Numbered from the stretch's first letter, positions 45,825 through 57,023 are shown. The stretch: DNA of 64,000 nucleotides from Tepidanaerobacter sp. EBM-38 (GCA_001896545.1 MPOT01000027.1:1-64000); one strand, 5' to 3'. Notes: generated by a model from the letters alone, not told the origin. A program made the numbers and translations.

Positions 45825-46982
45825 TTGGACAAAATAAAAATTCTGGTGATTTTTGGTACAAGACCTGAAGCTATAAAAATGGCACCATTGGTGCAGGAAC
45901 TTAAAAAGAGAGATAATTTTCAGTGTGAAGTAGCAATTACAGCTCAACACCGGGAAATGTTGGATCAGGTGCTGAGCCTTTTTAACATAAAAGCTGACTA
46001 TGATTTAAATATAATGACTGAAAAGCAAACATTATTTGGCATTACAACAAACGCCCTCCTTGGTTTAGGGGAAGTTTTAGATAAAGTTAAGCCTGATATG
46101 GTAATAGTTCATGGCGATACCACCACTACATTTGCCGGTGCCTTGGCGGCTTTTTATCATCAAATTAAGGTGGGACATGTTGAAGCCGGCCTTAGAACTC
46201 ACGACAAATGGCTTCCATTTCCCGAGGAAATGAACAGAAAGCTCACAGGCTCTCTTGCTGACATACACTTTTCACCTACTGAAATTGCTCGAAAAAATCT
46301 CTTGGAAGAGGGAGTAAAACCGGAAAAAATATTGGTTACCGGTAATACGGTAATAGATGCATTAAAAACTACGGTAAAACAAGATTTTATTTTTTCTACT
46401 GATCTGCTAAATAATCTAGACTATAAAAGGCAGAAAGTTATTCTGGTTACAGCCCATCGTCGGGAGAATTTGGGCAAGCCTTTGGCTAATATTTGTCATG
46501 CCCTTCGAAAATTAGCGGATAACTTTCCCAAAGTCAAAATAATATATCCGGTGCACTTAAATCCGGCTGTAAGGGATACTGTTTTTGATATTCTTGGTGG
46601 GCATGAGCGCATACTACTCCTTGAACCTTTAGATACCGATGAAATGCACAACCTCATGGCTCATTGCTATATGGTAGTTACCGATTCGGGCGGCCTTCAG
46701 GAAGAGGCTCCATCTTTGGGCAAACCGGTGCTGGTCTTAAGAAATGAAACCGAAAGACCGGAAGCGGTTAAAGCCGGTACTGTTAAGGTAATTGGCACAG
46801 AAAGCGAAACCATTTATGAAGAAGCAAAGAAGCTTTTAACAGATAAAGGTGAATATGAACAAATGGCTAATGCTATTAATCCTTATGGTGATGGTCATGC
46901 CTCGGAAAGAATCGCAGATTTTTTACTATATTATTTCGGGATTAAAGAAGATAAACCGATAGAATTTAAAGCTCAATATTAA
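45825..46982 (+). CDS. wecB: UDP-N-acetylglucosamine 2-epimerase
   Basis: 385 residues (also called mnaA). FGTRPEAIKMAPLVQEL, HGDTTTTFAGALAAF, HVEAGLRTHDKWLPFPEEMNR (in part) and VTDSGGLQEEAPSLGKPVL define the enzyme that makes UDP-ManNAc for wall polymers. TTG 45825 follows GGGGAG. Not to be confused with NanE of the sialic-acid pathway. Confidence 0.95.
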   Translation: MDKIKILVIFGTRPEAIKMAPLVQELKKRDNFQCEVAITAQHREMLDQVLSLFNIKADYDLNIMTEKQTLFGITTNALLGLGEVLDKVKPDMVIVHGDTTTTFAGALAAFYHQIKVGHVEAGLRTHDKWLPFPEEMNRKLTGSLADIHFSPTEIARKNLLEEGVKPEKILVTGNTVIDALKTTVKQDFIFSTDLLNNLDYKRQKVILVTAHRRENLGKPLANICHALRKLADNFPKVKIIYPVHLNPAVRDTVFDILGGHERILLLEPLDTDEMHNLMAHCYMVVTDSGGLQEEAPSLGKPVLVLRNETERPEAVKAGTVKVIGTESETIYEEAKKLLTDKGEYEQMANAINPYGDGHASERIADFLLYYFGIKEDKPIEFKAQY

Positions 46983-47054
46983 AATAATGGTGCAGGTGAG
47001 CAGCAGGCCTAGTTATCTGTTTGCTACCTATCAAACTGGCAAATGTGGCAAAAT

Positions 47055-47079
47055 AGGGCCTTAAACAGGGCCTTTTTTT
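47055..47079 (+). terminator. Rho-independent terminator after wecB
   Basis: Eight-pair stem with two wobbles around agggcctt / agggcctt (GGCC is self-complementary), loop aaac, then seven T. Confidence 0.75.
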
Positions 47080-47175
47080 ATATATTTATTGCATGTATAT
47101 TATTATTCATTAAAGCTTGGGAACTTTTGAAATAAAAATTATATAAAATTTGCATCTAATATTTAGAATTAGTAC

Positions 47176-47204
47176 TTGCAAATGTGACAAGATTCACATA
47201 TAAT
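47176..47204 (+). promoter_or_regulatory. V-ATPase operon promoter with an operator-like palindrome in its spacer
   Basis: TTGCAA (47176-47181), 17-base spacer, TATAAT (47199-47204). The perfect palindrome atgtga-caagat-tcacat (47182-47199) fills the spacer. It contains TGTGA-N6-TCACA, the half-site layout of CRP/FNR-type regulators, and also matches most of a Rex box. A factor bound here would block RNA polymerase. Confidence 0.7.
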
Positions 47205-47313
47205 AATACAATATAATAGAAAGAAATCATAGATGCAAAATGTGCTAAAAACCCTCAACTGAGTTGTGAGATAAAGTTTGAATTTCTTATATCAATGTTA
47301 TATAATTTATACC

Positions 47314-47535
47314 ATGAAAGATTATAAAGGTCTACAATATATTGTATTTGCTACACAAATAGGAATAAATATTGCACTACCTATAGCAGGTGGTATGTAT
47401 ATTGGAGCTTATATGGACCAAAAGTTTTCCACTGGTAGCGCTTTTTTAATTTCCGGCACTTTGCTGGGCGTTTTCTCTGGTATTACAGGAGTCTACAGGT
47501 TGATATCCCATGAATTAAAGAAAAAGGGTAAATAA
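47314..47535 (+). CDS. atpZ: AtpZ/AtpI-family small membrane protein
   Basis: 73 residues, two hydrophobic segments (about 8-33 and 42-60) split by a short GAYMDQKF turn, ending in a charged HELKKKGK. The shape and GGMYIGAYMDQKFSTGS motif fit the AtpZ/AtpI proteins that normally open F-type ATPase operons and help Mg2+/assembly functions. Here it precedes a V-type operon. ATG 47314 has no clear site; a longer reading from TTG 47278 is possible. Confidence 0.78.
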   Translation: MKDYKGLQYIVFATQIGINIALPIAGGMYIGAYMDQKFSTGSAFLISGTLLGVFSGITGVYRLISHELKKKGK

Positions 47536-47583
47536 TAAAGATTAGAAAACCCGTTTTCAATTTTTAAAGGGAGGTGGTAGATA

Positions 47584-47907
47584 TTGAAAGAAGCATTAGA
47601 AGATGTAAAGGCTGCAGAACAAGAAGCGAAAAATATTTTAGATGAAGCTGAAAAAGAGGCAAAAGCTATTGTAGCAAATGCAGCCGAGGAAGGAGAATTA
47701 ATCCTTCAAGATGCAAAAAAGCAAGGTGAAGAGCAAAGACAAAAACTTATTCAGGAAGCAGAGGCTGAAGCATTGAAAATAGTTGAGAGCCTCAAGAAGG
47801 AGCATGAAGAACAGGTCAAACACTTAAAAGAGATTTCCGCCGGCAAAACCGAAGCGGCGGTGGACATGATCGTAGAGAGGATCGTGAAGTCCTATGGCGA
47901 TAGTTAA
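47584..47907 (+). CDS. ntpF: V-type ATPase small stalk subunit (G/H type)
   Basis: 107 residues, almost wholly alanine/glutamate/lysine-rich coiled coil (AAEQEAKNILDEAEKEAKAI). This matches the peripheral-stalk G/H subunit (NtpF of Enterococcus, AhaH of archaea). TTG 47584 behind GGGAGGTGG. It overlaps the start of the next gene by 14 bp. Confidence 0.82.
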   Translation: MKEALEDVKAAEQEAKNILDEAEKEAKAIVANAAEEGELILQDAKKQGEEQRQKLIQEAEAEALKIVESLKKEHEEQVKHLKEISAGKTEAAVDMIVERIVKSYGDS

Positions 47908-49834
47908 AATGGAAAAAATGCACCTTTTAGGCCTGAAAAAAGAGCAGAGTCAGATAATGAGTGCTTTGCAAAAAACCGGTATTGTTGAAGTAATTGACAT
48001 AGTAGAGGATAATGATGAAACGGCAAAAGAGGTGCAGCAAGACAGTAAGATTCGCAGTGAACTGACAAAAGATTTAATGGATTTGGAATCTAAACTTAAT
48101 AATCTGAAATTTGGCATTGATTTTTTAAAACCCTTTGCTAAATCTGTAAATCCGCTCATACAAGGGAAGCCAAATATTAAAAAAGATGAATTGGCGAAGG
48201 TTTTAAAAGATGAAGCACAGGTTTTAGAGGCATTACAAGCTGTTTTTGATTTGGACAAAAGACTTGCACAGTTAAAAGTGGAAGAATCAAAAATTCTAAA
48301 TCAAATTGAAATACTTTTACCGTGGCAATCTTTAGATATTCCATTTGAACAGCTTGGCGATACGCAAGAAACTGTCTTTATTACGGCGGTGATGCCCAGA
48401 AAGGCAAAGGATGAGCTTGAAAAGAGTCTTGAAGAAGATGAATTGCTAGCCTGCATAAAAGCTCTTGGTGAAAACCGTGATGATGTTTATACGCTGGTGA
48501 TATATCACAAAAATCACAAAGAAGCTATGCAGAGTCTGTTTAAGGAATTCTCGGTAACAGTTCAAGACTTTCCTGGTTTAACCGGCACTCCGGCTCAAAT
48601 TATAAAGCAGGATAAAAAGCGACTTGCCGATATAGAAAAGGAACGTGAAGATATCAAGCGTAAGTCACAGGAACTATCTAGTCAAAAACTGTATTTTGAA
48701 ATCCTATATGATTATTATTCTGTAGAAAGAGATAGAAAAAGCAATATTCTAAAGCTGCTTGATACTGATAAATCCTTCTATTTGCAGGCATGGCTTCCTG
48801 AAAAACATAAGGATTTTGTTAAGGATAGGATTTTAGGTGTTACTGAATCGGTTTATATTGAGTTTAAAGAACCGGATGAAGATGATGATATGCCGGTGCT
48901 GCTTTCAAATGCAAAATTGGTAGAACCTTTCGAAGTGATAACTGAACTTTACAGTTTGCCTGATCCAAGAGGAATTGATCCAAATCCATACATGGCACCA
49001 TTCTACTTTGTCTTTTTTGGAATGATGCTCAGTGATGCGGGCTATGGGATTGTAGTAAGCCTGCTTACGGCCTTAGCTCTGCTAAAATTTAAACTGGAGG
49101 GCTCTGGCAGGAAATTTGTATCAATGTTTTTCCTTTGTGGTATATCGACAGTTATTTGGGGAGCAATTTTTGGCGGCTGGTTCGGCGATCTCATCAAAGT
49201 CAAGCCGCTATGGATAAATCCCTTAGATAATCCCATGTCTGTTCTGATATTGTCGTTTATCATGGGGATAATACAGATATACACAGGAATTATCTTAAAT
49301 GCATATAAAAACATCAGAGAGGGTCACGTGGCTGATGCCTTGATGGATCAGGGGTTGTGGCTGGTGCTGCTGACAGGTTTGTTGATGTTTGCAGTTCCGC
49401 AGCTAGGAGCAGTAGCCAAATATGTAGCTATCTTTGGAGCAGTTGGATTGATTCTGACGCAAGGAAGGTCACAAAAGAACATTATAATGAAACTTGCTTC
49501 AGGAGTCCTCAGCTTGTATGATATTACAGGCTACCTTAGCGATGTGCTGTCATATTCCAGGCTGCTTGCTTTAGGCCTTACGACAGGCGTTATAGCGACT
49601 GTAATAAATACCATGGCCAAAACAGTAAGCGGAAGCATAGTTGGTTATGTAGTAATGGTACTCATTCTACTAGGAGGACATGTGTTTAACATATTAATCA
49701 ATATATTAGGTGCATATGTTCACAGTAGCCGTTTGCAGTATATTGAGTTTTTCAGCAAATTTTATGATAGTGGCGGTCGAGCTTTTGACCCGCTGAGAAT
49801 CAAAACAACTTATGTTGAATTGGAAGATTTATAA
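47894..49834 (+). CDS. ntpI: V-type ATPase subunit I (a-type)
   Basis: 646 residues: a soluble N-terminal half (1-345) with coiled coils and a C-terminal membrane half of about seven to eight segments. The key arginine of the ion path is R556 in DVLSYSRLLALGL. It forms the ion half-channels next to the K ring. ATG 47894 overlaps the preceding gene. Confidence 0.95.
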   Translation: MAIVKMEKMHLLGLKKEQSQIMSALQKTGIVEVIDIVEDNDETAKEVQQDSKIRSELTKDLMDLESKLNNLKFGIDFLKPFAKSVNPLIQGKPNIKKDELAKVLKDEAQVLEALQAVFDLDKRLAQLKVEESKILNQIEILLPWQSLDIPFEQLGDTQETVFITAVMPRKAKDELEKSLEEDELLACIKALGENRDDVYTLVIYHKNHKEAMQSLFKEFSVTVQDFPGLTGTPAQIIKQDKKRLADIEKEREDIKRKSQELSSQKLYFEILYDYYSVERDRKSNILKLLDTDKSFYLQAWLPEKHKDFVKDRILGVTESVYIEFKEPDEDDDMPVLLSNAKLVEPFEVITELYSLPDPRGIDPNPYMAPFYFVFFGMMLSDAGYGIVVSLLTALALLKFKLEGSGRKFVSMFFLCGISTVIWGAIFGGWFGDLIKVKPLWINPLDNPMSVLILSFIMGIIQIYTGIILNAYKNIREGHVADALMDQGLWLVLLTGLLMFAVPQLGAVAKYVAIFGAVGLILTQGRSQKNIIMKLASGVLSLYDITGYLSDVLSYSRLLALGLTTGVIATVINTMAKTVSGSIVGYVVMVLILLGGHVFNILINILGAYVHSSRLQYIEFFSKFYDSGGRAFDPLRIKTTYVELEDL

Positions 49835-49871
49835 ATATACATTTAGAATAATATTTGAGGAGGAGTTATAA

Positions 49872-50351
<480 letters not shown>

Positions 50352-50365
50352 GGGAGTGTCTTGCC

Positions 50366-50968
50366 ATGGAGGGTATTGCAAAGATAAAAGCGACGATATT
50401 GGAGGAAGCCCAGGAAGAAAAGCAAAAACTTCTTGAAAATGCTCGGGCTCAAGCTCGGGATATAAGGGCTAAGTATGAGAATAAAGCCGAGGAAATTTTA
50501 AACGACATTTTAGAAAAGGCGAACAGGGCGGCTGAGGAGAAAAAGCGCAGAATACTTTCTATGGCCCAGCTGGAAAATCGAAAAGCACTACTTCAAGCAA
50601 AACAACAAATAATTGATGAAGTTTTCGAAAAGGCAAAAGCTAAACTCAAGAATATGTCAGATGAAGATTACCGCAACCTGATCGCTGAAATGCTTTTAAA
50701 GAGTGTAATTACCGGAAATGAAGAAGTGGTAATTTCTGAAGATGACAAAAATAGGATTACACCGGATTTTATTAAAAAAATCAATGAAAAGCTAAAAAGC
50801 ATGGGAAAACAGGGAAATCTTAGAATTTCCGAAACTCCCGGCAAAATGATAGGTGGATTTATACTCAAATCCGAGGACATGGAGATTAATTGCACATTTG
50901 ATTCCCTTATCAACATGGAAAGGGAAGAATTGGAAACAGAAATAGCCAAAATACTTTTCGAGGAGTGA
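50366..50968 (+). CDS. ntpE: V-type ATPase subunit E
   Basis: 200 residues; peripheral-stalk subunit with an N-terminal coiled coil (1-100) and a C-terminal globular part. KIKATILEEAQEEKQKLLE opens it, as in E subunits. ATG 50366 after AGGGAGTG. Confidence 0.9.
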   Translation: MEGIAKIKATILEEAQEEKQKLLENARAQARDIRAKYENKAEEILNDILEKANRAAEEKKRRILSMAQLENRKALLQAKQQIIDEVFEKAKAKLKNMSDEDYRNLIAEMLLKSVITGNEEVVISEDDKNRITPDFIKKINEKLKSMGKQGNLRISETPGKMIGGFILKSEDMEINCTFDSLINMEREELETEIAKILFEE

Positions 50969-50972
50969 TTAA

Positions 50973-51977
50973 ATGGCGAAAGATACGGATTTTTTATATG
51001 TTTCGGCCCGAATAAAATTTTTGGAAACCAAACTCCTCGGGAAAAACGCTATTGATAGGCTGCTTGATGCTCCAGAAGCAGAGGATGTAATCAAAGCATT
51101 GAGTGATACTGAGTACGGCAGCGACATTGCCGATATGGAAAACATCTATGATTTCGAAAAAGTCTTAGAACAGAGCATGGGAAGAACTATCAAGACTTTA
51201 AAGGAATCATTTAAGAATCACGAGATTATAAGATTCTTTACTTTAAAAAATGATTATCATAATTTAAAGGTAATCGTAAAGGGGAATATACTTGGTGCGG
51301 AGTTTAAAGAATATTTCTCACAACTGGGTGAGGTTTCCCCTGAAGAAATGCAAAAATATGCACAAGGGGATACCGGAGCAATAATACCTGATAGCCTAAA
51401 AGAAGCTTATCATAGAGCTGTGGAAACATATGAAACAACAAAAAACCCACAAAAGGTAGATTTAGTGTTGGATCAGGCCCTTTTCGAAGAAATGACAAAG
51501 ATTGTTGAAAGCTCAAGTGATTCCTTTTTAAAGGAATACCTGGCTGCTTTGGCAGACCTTACAAACATAAAAACACTGGTGAGATTGCAAAAGATAGATG
51601 CAGATATACGAACTCTCGAAAGTGCATTAGTTGACGGCGGAAATTTAACAAAAGAATTTTTCAAAGAGATTTTTACCGGCACTACTCAAAATATAATCGA
51701 AGCTTTTAATTCAACGCCGTATCATGAGGTGGTTGAAGAAGGTCTTGCATCATGGGAGTCAACAGGTAGTCCTTTAGTTTTTGAAAAAATGATTGATAAT
51801 TATATGGTTGCTCTGGCAAGAAGAGGTCTTTATAAACCTTTTGGCCCGGAAACAGTTATAGGTTATATGGCCGCTAGGGAAAACGAGTTGAAGCTTCTGA
51901 GAATCATAATAGTTGGAAAGATTAACGGCATATCCGCGGATATGATAAGGGAGCGATTAAGAGATGTCTATGTATAA
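50973..51977 (+). CDS. ntpC: V-type ATPase subunit C (d-type)
   Basis: 334 residues, all-helical; YVSARIKFLETKLLG at the start and VIGYMAARENELKLLRIIIVGK at the end are typical. It connects the rotor ring to the central stalk. Overlaps the next gene by 14 bp. Confidence 0.92.
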   Translation: MAKDTDFLYVSARIKFLETKLLGKNAIDRLLDAPEAEDVIKALSDTEYGSDIADMENIYDFEKVLEQSMGRTIKTLKESFKNHEIIRFFTLKNDYHNLKVIVKGNILGAEFKEYFSQLGEVSPEEMQKYAQGDTGAIIPDSLKEAYHRAVETYETTKNPQKVDLVLDQALFEEMTKIVESSSDSFLKEYLAALADLTNIKTLVRLQKIDADIRTLESALVDGGNLTKEFFKEIFTGTTQNIIEAFNSTPYHEVVEEGLASWESTGSPLVFEKMIDNYMVALARRGLYKPFGPETVIGYMAARENELKLLRIIIVGKINGISADMIRERLRDVYV

Positions 51978-52299
51978 AATAGCGGTGGTAGGAGATAAGG
52001 ATACAGTACTTGCTTTTAAATCTCTGGGGGTCGACATCTTTCCCGTCTTAAGCGATAGGGAGGCAAGTTTTACAATAACTAGGCTTGCTAAGGAAAATTA
52101 TGCGGTTATTTTTATTACAGAACAGATTGCTAAAGAAATTCCGGAGAAAATAGACCAGTTCAGGAGTCAGATGCTTCCGGCCATAACACTGATTCCCGGC
52201 AACCAGGGCACTTTTGGAATCGGAATAGGTGAAGTGAAAAAGTCCGTGGAAAAAGCCATTGGAGTAGATATCATATTTGGAAAAGAGGGAGAGGAATGA
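51964..52299 (+). CDS. ntpG: V-type ATPase subunit F (NtpG)
   Basis: 111 residues; [20 protein letters not shown] and [11 protein letters not shown] mark the small Rossmann-like central stalk subunit. In Enterococcus the gene is called ntpG. Overlaps ntpC and ntpA. Confidence 0.92.
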   Translation: MSMYKIAVVGDKDTVLAFKSLGVDIFPVLSDREASFTITRLAKENYAVIFITEQIAKEIPEKIDQFRSQMLPAITLIPGNQGTFGIGIGEVKKSVEKAIGVDIIFGKEGEE

Positions 52300-54065
52300 C
52301 GAATGGTGTTGTAGTGAAAGTTTCCGGTCCCCTCGTAGTGGCAACGGGGTTACCCGAAGCCAAGATGTTCGACGTGGTCAAAGTAGGAGAGCAAGGCCTA
52401 ATTGGTGAGGTTATAGAGGTCCATGGAGAAAGACTTTCCATTCAAGTCTATGAGGAAACTTCAGGCTTGGGCCCCGGGGACCCGGTAATTTCTACAGGGC
52501 TTCCCCTCAGCGTTGAACTGGGACCGGGACTACTTGAGGGGATATTCGATGGAATCCAGCGACCCCTCGATGTTATAGAATCAACGATGGGAAGCTATAT
52601 AACAAGAGGCATTGATGTCCCGGCACTTAATAGAAAAAAGAAATGGGAGTTTAAACCCATTGCTAAAAAAGGACAGAAAGTATCAGGAGGAGATTTTCTC
52701 GGAAGTGTTCAAGAAACTGTAATAGTGGAGCATAAGATTATGGTGCCTCCGCATATTTCAGGTGAAGTTGTAGAAATCTATGAAGGAGAATTTACTGTTA
52801 CAGATGTAATTGCAAAGATAAAAACTGATAGCGGTGATATCGTCGATGTTACAATGATGCAGAAATGGCCTGTCAGAATGATACGGCCATATAAAGAAAA
52901 ACTTCCTCCTGAGGAACCTATGGCTACAGGACAGCGAGTAATTGACACGTTCTTTCCGGTAGCAAAGGGCGGCTCAGCTTGTATACCAGGACCTTTTGGC
53001 AGCGGGAAAACCGTTGTTCAGCACCAGCTGGCAAAGTGGGCGGATGCGGAAATCGTTGTTTACATCGGTTGCGGTGAACGTGGCAATGAGATGACTGATG
53101 TTTTGCTTGAGTTTCCGGAGCTTCTTGACCCCAAAACCGGTGAACCGCTAATGAAGAGAACTGTTCTGATTGCAAATACTTCAAACATGCCGGTGGCAGC
53201 TCGAGAAGCTTCTATATATACTGGTGTAACCATAGCCGAGTATTTTAGGGATATGGGTTACAGTGTAGCTTTAATGGCTGATTCAACATCGCGTTGGGCC
53301 GAGGCCTTAAGGGAAATGTCCGGACGTCTTGAGGAGATGCCCGGTGATGAAGGTTACCCGGCGTATTTATCTCGAAGGATTGCCGAGTTTTACGAAAGGG
53401 CCGGAAGAGTTGTTACCATCGGCAGTGATAATAGGGAAGGTGCCCTTACGGCAGTCGGAGCGGTTTCACCTCCCGGCGGCGACCTTTCGGAGCCGGTAAC
53501 TCAGGCTACACTCCGTGTTGTGAAAGTATTCTGGGCATTGGATGCATCGCTGGCTTATGCCAGACATTTTCCAGCTATAAATTGGCTAACCAGTTATTCC
53601 CTGTACTCTGATACGGTAGAAGATTACATGAATCAAAACATATCTGGTAATTGGAAAGAGTTAAGGGCAGAGGCTATGAGACTTTTACAGGAAGAGGCCA
53701 GCCTACAGGAAATTGTGCGATTGGTAGGTATTGACGCTCTTTCGATAAAGGATCGACTCATACTGGAAGTAGCCAGGTCAATAAGAGAAGACTTCCTCCA
53801 TCAGAATGCCTTTCATGAAGTGGATACTTATACTTCTTTGAATAAACAGTATAGAATGTTGAAACTTATTCTGATGTTCTATGAAGAATCCAAAAAGGCA
53901 ATCGACAGCGGAGTAGTATTTTCTGAAATAGAAAATTTGCCGGTTCGGGAGCGGATTGGCAGAGTTAAGTATGCCGATGAAAAAGACATGAAAATATTTG
54001 ATGAAATTGAATCCGAACTAAAACAGCAGCTTAAAGCCTTAATGGAAGGGGGAAAAGCTGAATGA
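52296..54065 (+). CDS. ntpA: V-type ATPase catalytic subunit A
   Basis: 589 residues. Walker A is GPFGSGKT (232-239), preceded by the long bulge domain specific to V/A-type A subunits (about 110-190), followed by [17 protein letters not shown], and [17 protein letters not shown]. All catalytic features present. Overlaps neighbours at both ends by four bases. Confidence 0.98.
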   Translation: MTNGVVVKVSGPLVVATGLPEAKMFDVVKVGEQGLIGEVIEVHGERLSIQVYEETSGLGPGDPVISTGLPLSVELGPGLLEGIFDGIQRPLDVIESTMGSYITRGIDVPALNRKKKWEFKPIAKKGQKVSGGDFLGSVQETVIVEHKIMVPPHISGEVVEIYEGEFTVTDVIAKIKTDSGDIVDVTMMQKWPVRMIRPYKEKLPPEEPMATGQRVIDTFFPVAKGGSACIPGPFGSGKTVVQHQLAKWADAEIVVYIGCGERGNEMTDVLLEFPELLDPKTGEPLMKRTVLIANTSNMPVAAREASIYTGVTIAEYFRDMGYSVALMADSTSRWAEALREMSGRLEEMPGDEGYPAYLSRRIAEFYERAGRVVTIGSDNREGALTAVGAVSPPGGDLSEPVTQATLRVVKVFWALDASLAYARHFPAINWLTSYSLYSDTVEDYMNQNISGNWKELRAEAMRLLQEEASLQEIVRLVGIDALSIKDRLILEVARSIREDFLHQNAFHEVDTYTSLNKQYRMLKLILMFYEESKKAIDSGVVFSEIENLPVRERIGRVKYADEKDMKIFDEIESELKQQLKALMEGGKAE

Positions 54066-55444
54066 TTAAAGAGTATAGAACTGCTAGGGAAATTGCAGGC
54101 CCCTTAATGATGGTAGAGAATGTAGAAGGCGTAAAGTACAATGAGCTCGTTGAAATTGAAACGGCTTCAGGCGAAATACGACGCGGACAAGTACTTGAAA
54201 TCGACGGCGATAAAGCGTTAGTTCAGCTTTTCGAAGGCTCAACGGGACTTAATATAAATGACTGCAAAATAAGATTTTTGGGCAAGAGTATCCAATTGGG
54301 TGTTTCGATCGATATGTTAGGCAGAGTATTCGATGGTTCAGGAAGACCCAAGGATAATGGTCCCAAAATAATTCCCGAAAAGCGGCTTGACATAGACGGC
54401 AGCCCTATAAACCCGGCGGCACGTGACTACCCATCGGAGTTTATACAAACTGGAATTTCGGCTATTGACGGCTTAAATACACTGGTCAGAGGTCAGAAGC
54501 TGCCTATATTTTCAGGTTCAGGTTTGCCGCATGCCCAGCTTGCAGCTCAAATAGCACGGCAGGCAAAGGTTCTGGGAACAGAAAGCAAGTTTGCCGTTGT
54601 CTTTGCGGCGATGGGTATTACCTTCGAAGAAGCAGATTATTTTATTTCAGACTTTAGAAAAACCGGCGCTATAGACAGATCAGTGCTTTTTATGAATTTA
54701 GCCAACGATCCGGCTATTGAACGTATATCAACACCGCGTATGGCACTTACATGTGCTGAGTTTCTCGCATTTGAAAAGGATATGCACGTCCTAGTTATCT
54801 TAACTGATATGACCAACTACTGTGAAGCCCTTCGAGAAGTTTCAGCCGCAAGAAAAGAGGTTCCAGGCCGCAGAGGCTATCCTGGATACCTTTACACAGA
54901 CCTTTCCACCATATATGAAAGAGCAGGGCGTTTGCGGGGTAAAAAAGGCTCAATTACGCAGATACCGATTTTAACGATGCCTGAAGATGACAAGACACAT
55001 CCCATCCCGGACTTGACAGGATATATTACAGAAGGTCAGGTCATCCTTAGTCGTGAACTGTATACAAGAGGCATAATGCCGCCTATTGACGTGCTGCCTT
55101 CGCTTTCAAGGCTTAAGGATAAGGGTATCGGTGAAGGTAAAACCAGGGAAGATCATGCCGACACTATGAACCAGCTGTTTGCTGCTTATGCTCGCGGTAA
55201 AGAAGCGAAGGAATTAGCCGTAATTTTGGGTGAGGCTGCGCTTAGTGATGCAGATAAGCTCTTTGCCAAATTTGCCGATGAATTCGAAAAACGTTATGTT
55301 TCTCAAGGTGAAAATGAAGATAGAAGCATTGAGGAAACACTCAATTTAGGGTGGGAGCTATTGACCATTTTACCCAAAGCAGAGCTTAAGAGAGTTAGGG
55401 ATGAATATATTGACAAGTATTTACCTAAAAAAGGAGAAGACTGA
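54062..55444 (+). CDS. ntpB: V-type ATPase regulatory subunit B
   Basis: 460 residues. Ring subunit without its own P-loop (position occupied by [16 protein letters not shown]), with [16 protein letters not shown] and [22 protein letters not shown] (in part) as family blocks. Overlaps ntpA by four bases. Confidence 0.97.
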   Translation: MIKEYRTAREIAGPLMMVENVEGVKYNELVEIETASGEIRRGQVLEIDGDKALVQLFEGSTGLNINDCKIRFLGKSIQLGVSIDMLGRVFDGSGRPKDNGPKIIPEKRLDIDGSPINPAARDYPSEFIQTGISAIDGLNTLVRGQKLPIFSGSGLPHAQLAAQIARQAKVLGTESKFAVVFAAMGITFEEADYFISDFRKTGAIDRSVLFMNLANDPAIERISTPRMALTCAEFLAFEKDMHVLVILTDMTNYCEALREVSAARKEVPGRRGYPGYLYTDLSTIYERAGRLRGKKGSITQIPILTMPEDDKTHPIPDLTGYITEGQVILSRELYTRGIMPPIDVLPSLSRLKDKGIGEGKTREDHADTMNQLFAAYARGKEAKELAVILGEAALSDADKLFAKFADEFEKRYVSQGENEDRSIEETLNLGWELLTILPKAELKRVRDEYIDKYLPKKGED

Positions 55445-55446
55445 GA

Positions 55447-56067
55447 ATGAAAACTCGAGTAAATCCCACTCGAATGGAGCTTACCCGTTTAAAGAGGCAA
55501 ATAGTTGTTGCACGTCGTGGACACAAACTGCTTAAGGATAAGCAGGATGAGCTTATTAAAAAATTTATCGACTTAATTAAGGAAAATAAAAGGCTCAGAG
55601 AAGAAGTAGAACACGATTTGGAGATGGCCCTGAAAAGCTTTACCATGGCACGAAGTCAAATGCCTCAGGAAGTGCTTGAGGAAAGTCTCATGATTCCGGC
55701 AGCACAGGTAAATATAGATGTTGGGAAACAGAATATCATGAGTGTAAATGTACCGAAAATTGATATTCACTTGCAAGAAGGCAGCAATATCTACTCATAT
55801 GGTCTTGCGAATACATCTGCAGAATTGGACAATGCCATAAGCATACTTTCAGGTATGCTGCCTAAAATGCTAAAACTTTCGGAAATCGAAAAAACTTGTC
55901 AGTTAATGGCTGATGAAATCGAAAAAACTCGCCGCAGGGTCAATGCATTGGAATACGTCATGATTCCTTCAATGGAAGAAACTATAAAGTATATTACAAT
56001 GAAACTCGATGAGAATGAACGTTCAAATATCACAAGACTTATGAAAATCAAAGAAATGGTTATGTAA
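55447..56067 (+). CDS. ntpD: V-type ATPase subunit D (central stalk)
   Basis: 206 residues, long N- and C-terminal coiled coils; VNPTRMELTRLKRQIVVARRG opens it and RRVNALEYVMIPSMEETI is the diagnostic C-terminal block. Last gene of the operon; a strong terminator follows. Confidence 0.96.
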   Translation: MKTRVNPTRMELTRLKRQIVVARRGHKLLKDKQDELIKKFIDLIKENKRLREEVEHDLEMALKSFTMARSQMPQEVLEESLMIPAAQVNIDVGKQNIMSVNVPKIDIHLQEGSNIYSYGLANTSAELDNAISILSGMLPKMLKLSEIEKTCQLMADEIEKTRRRVNALEYVMIPSMEETIKYITMKLDENERSNITRLMKIKEMVM

Positions 56068-56080
56068 ACTTAAATGAATC

Positions 56081-56128
56081 AAAAGGAACCGTCCCTAAAA
56101 ATGCCATTTTTGGGGACGGTTCCTTTTA
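56081..56128 (+). terminator. Large hairpin terminator after the V-ATPase operon
   Basis: Left arm 56081-56103 and right arm 56105-56127 pair over 23 positions with one wobble (aaaaggaaccgtccc versus gggacggttcctttt at the base). Similar GGAACCGTCCCC palindromes are scattered through many clostridial genomes, so it may also be a dispersed repeat. Confidence 0.85.
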
Positions 56129-56262
56129 ATTCACGTTTGCAGCAGATATTGATATCCATTATGTTTATCTGCTTTTGGCAATAAGCAAAGGTTTTGCAAA
56201 GGAGGATATTATCAAAAACAGGCGAATTAAGACAATAGAGCATATAACATGAAGGGAATGAC

Positions 56263-56976
56263 TTGGTTATGAAACCTGTTACTGTTCTTATTCCGGCATA
56301 CAATGAGGCGCCTAGGATTGGAGCTGTTCTAGATGTAGTATGTAGCTATCCGCGAGAAAAGCGAATAATAGTAATCGATGATGGTTCTGTGGATGATACA
56401 TACAAAGCTGCCCAAAGAACCGGAGTAGAGGTAATAAGACATGAAAAAAATCTCGGAAAGGGAGCTGCACTGCAGACGGGGATAGATTATGTTGATGATT
56501 CACCTCTGTGGCTTTTTCTTGATGCAGACCTAATTAATTTAAAACACCAGCACATGGATGCCCTGCTTTTACCATTGGAAGAAAATCCGCAAGTAGGTAT
56601 GACGATAGGTATGTTTAAAAGCGGGGGCAAGAAGAATGTTGATTTGGCTCAACGATATTTTTCAATTTTAAATGGGCAAAGAGGGCTAGCAAACTTTTTT
56701 GTAAAGAGTCTTCCCTCACTTTCATGGGCCAGGTTCGGTGTTGAGGTATTTTTAAGCCGTTTAGCCGAAAAGAATAATATACCAGTAATTGAGCCGGCTT
56801 TAAAAGATATAACTCACTATACCAAAGAGGAAAAATACGGATTTAAACGTGGTTTCATGTACAGATTGCAAATGTATAAAGAATGCTTATATGCCCTTTT
56901 TAACTGGCAAAAGCATGTTCCAACACATGATAAATCAATTAAAAATTTATCTAAGGACATATCACATTATGAATAA
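56263..56976 (+). CDS. Family 2 glycosyltransferase
   Basis: About 237 residues. VTVLIPAYNEAPRIGAVLD, VIDDGSVDDTY, GKGAALQTGID and FLDADLINLK (DxD) define a GT2 enzyme of the GT-A fold. No membrane segments beyond one weak. Substrates unknown; polyprenyl-glucose/mannose type transferases have a similar layout. Start TTG 56263 or ATG 56269 (site AAGGGA). Confidence 0.82.
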   Translation: MVMKPVTVLIPAYNEAPRIGAVLDVVCSYPREKRIIVIDDGSVDDTYKAAQRTGVEVIRHEKNLGKGAALQTGIDYVDDSPLWLFLDADLINLKHQHMDALLLPLEENPQVGMTIGMFKSGGKKNVDLAQRYFSILNGQRGLANFFVKSLPSLSWARFGVEVFLSRLAEKNNIPVIEPALKDITHYTKEEKYGFKRGFMYRLQMYKECLYALFNWQKHVPTHDKSIKNLSKDISHYE

Positions 56977-56987
56977 TGAATCTTTAT

Positions 56988-57023
56988 AAAAAGCTGCTTC
57001 AAAAAATTTGGAGTAGCTTTTTT
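56988..57023 (+). terminator. Rho-independent terminator after the glycosyltransferase
   Basis: Stem aaaaagctgcttc / ggagtagcttttt (two wobbles), loop of nine A/T, ending in a T-run. Confidence 0.8.

Noticed and set aside
40096-46982. nanE and wecB as duplicate epimerases
   Set aside because: nanE acts on N-acetylmannosamine-6-phosphate (TIM barrel) while wecB acts on UDP-GlcNAc (GT-B fold); different pathways.
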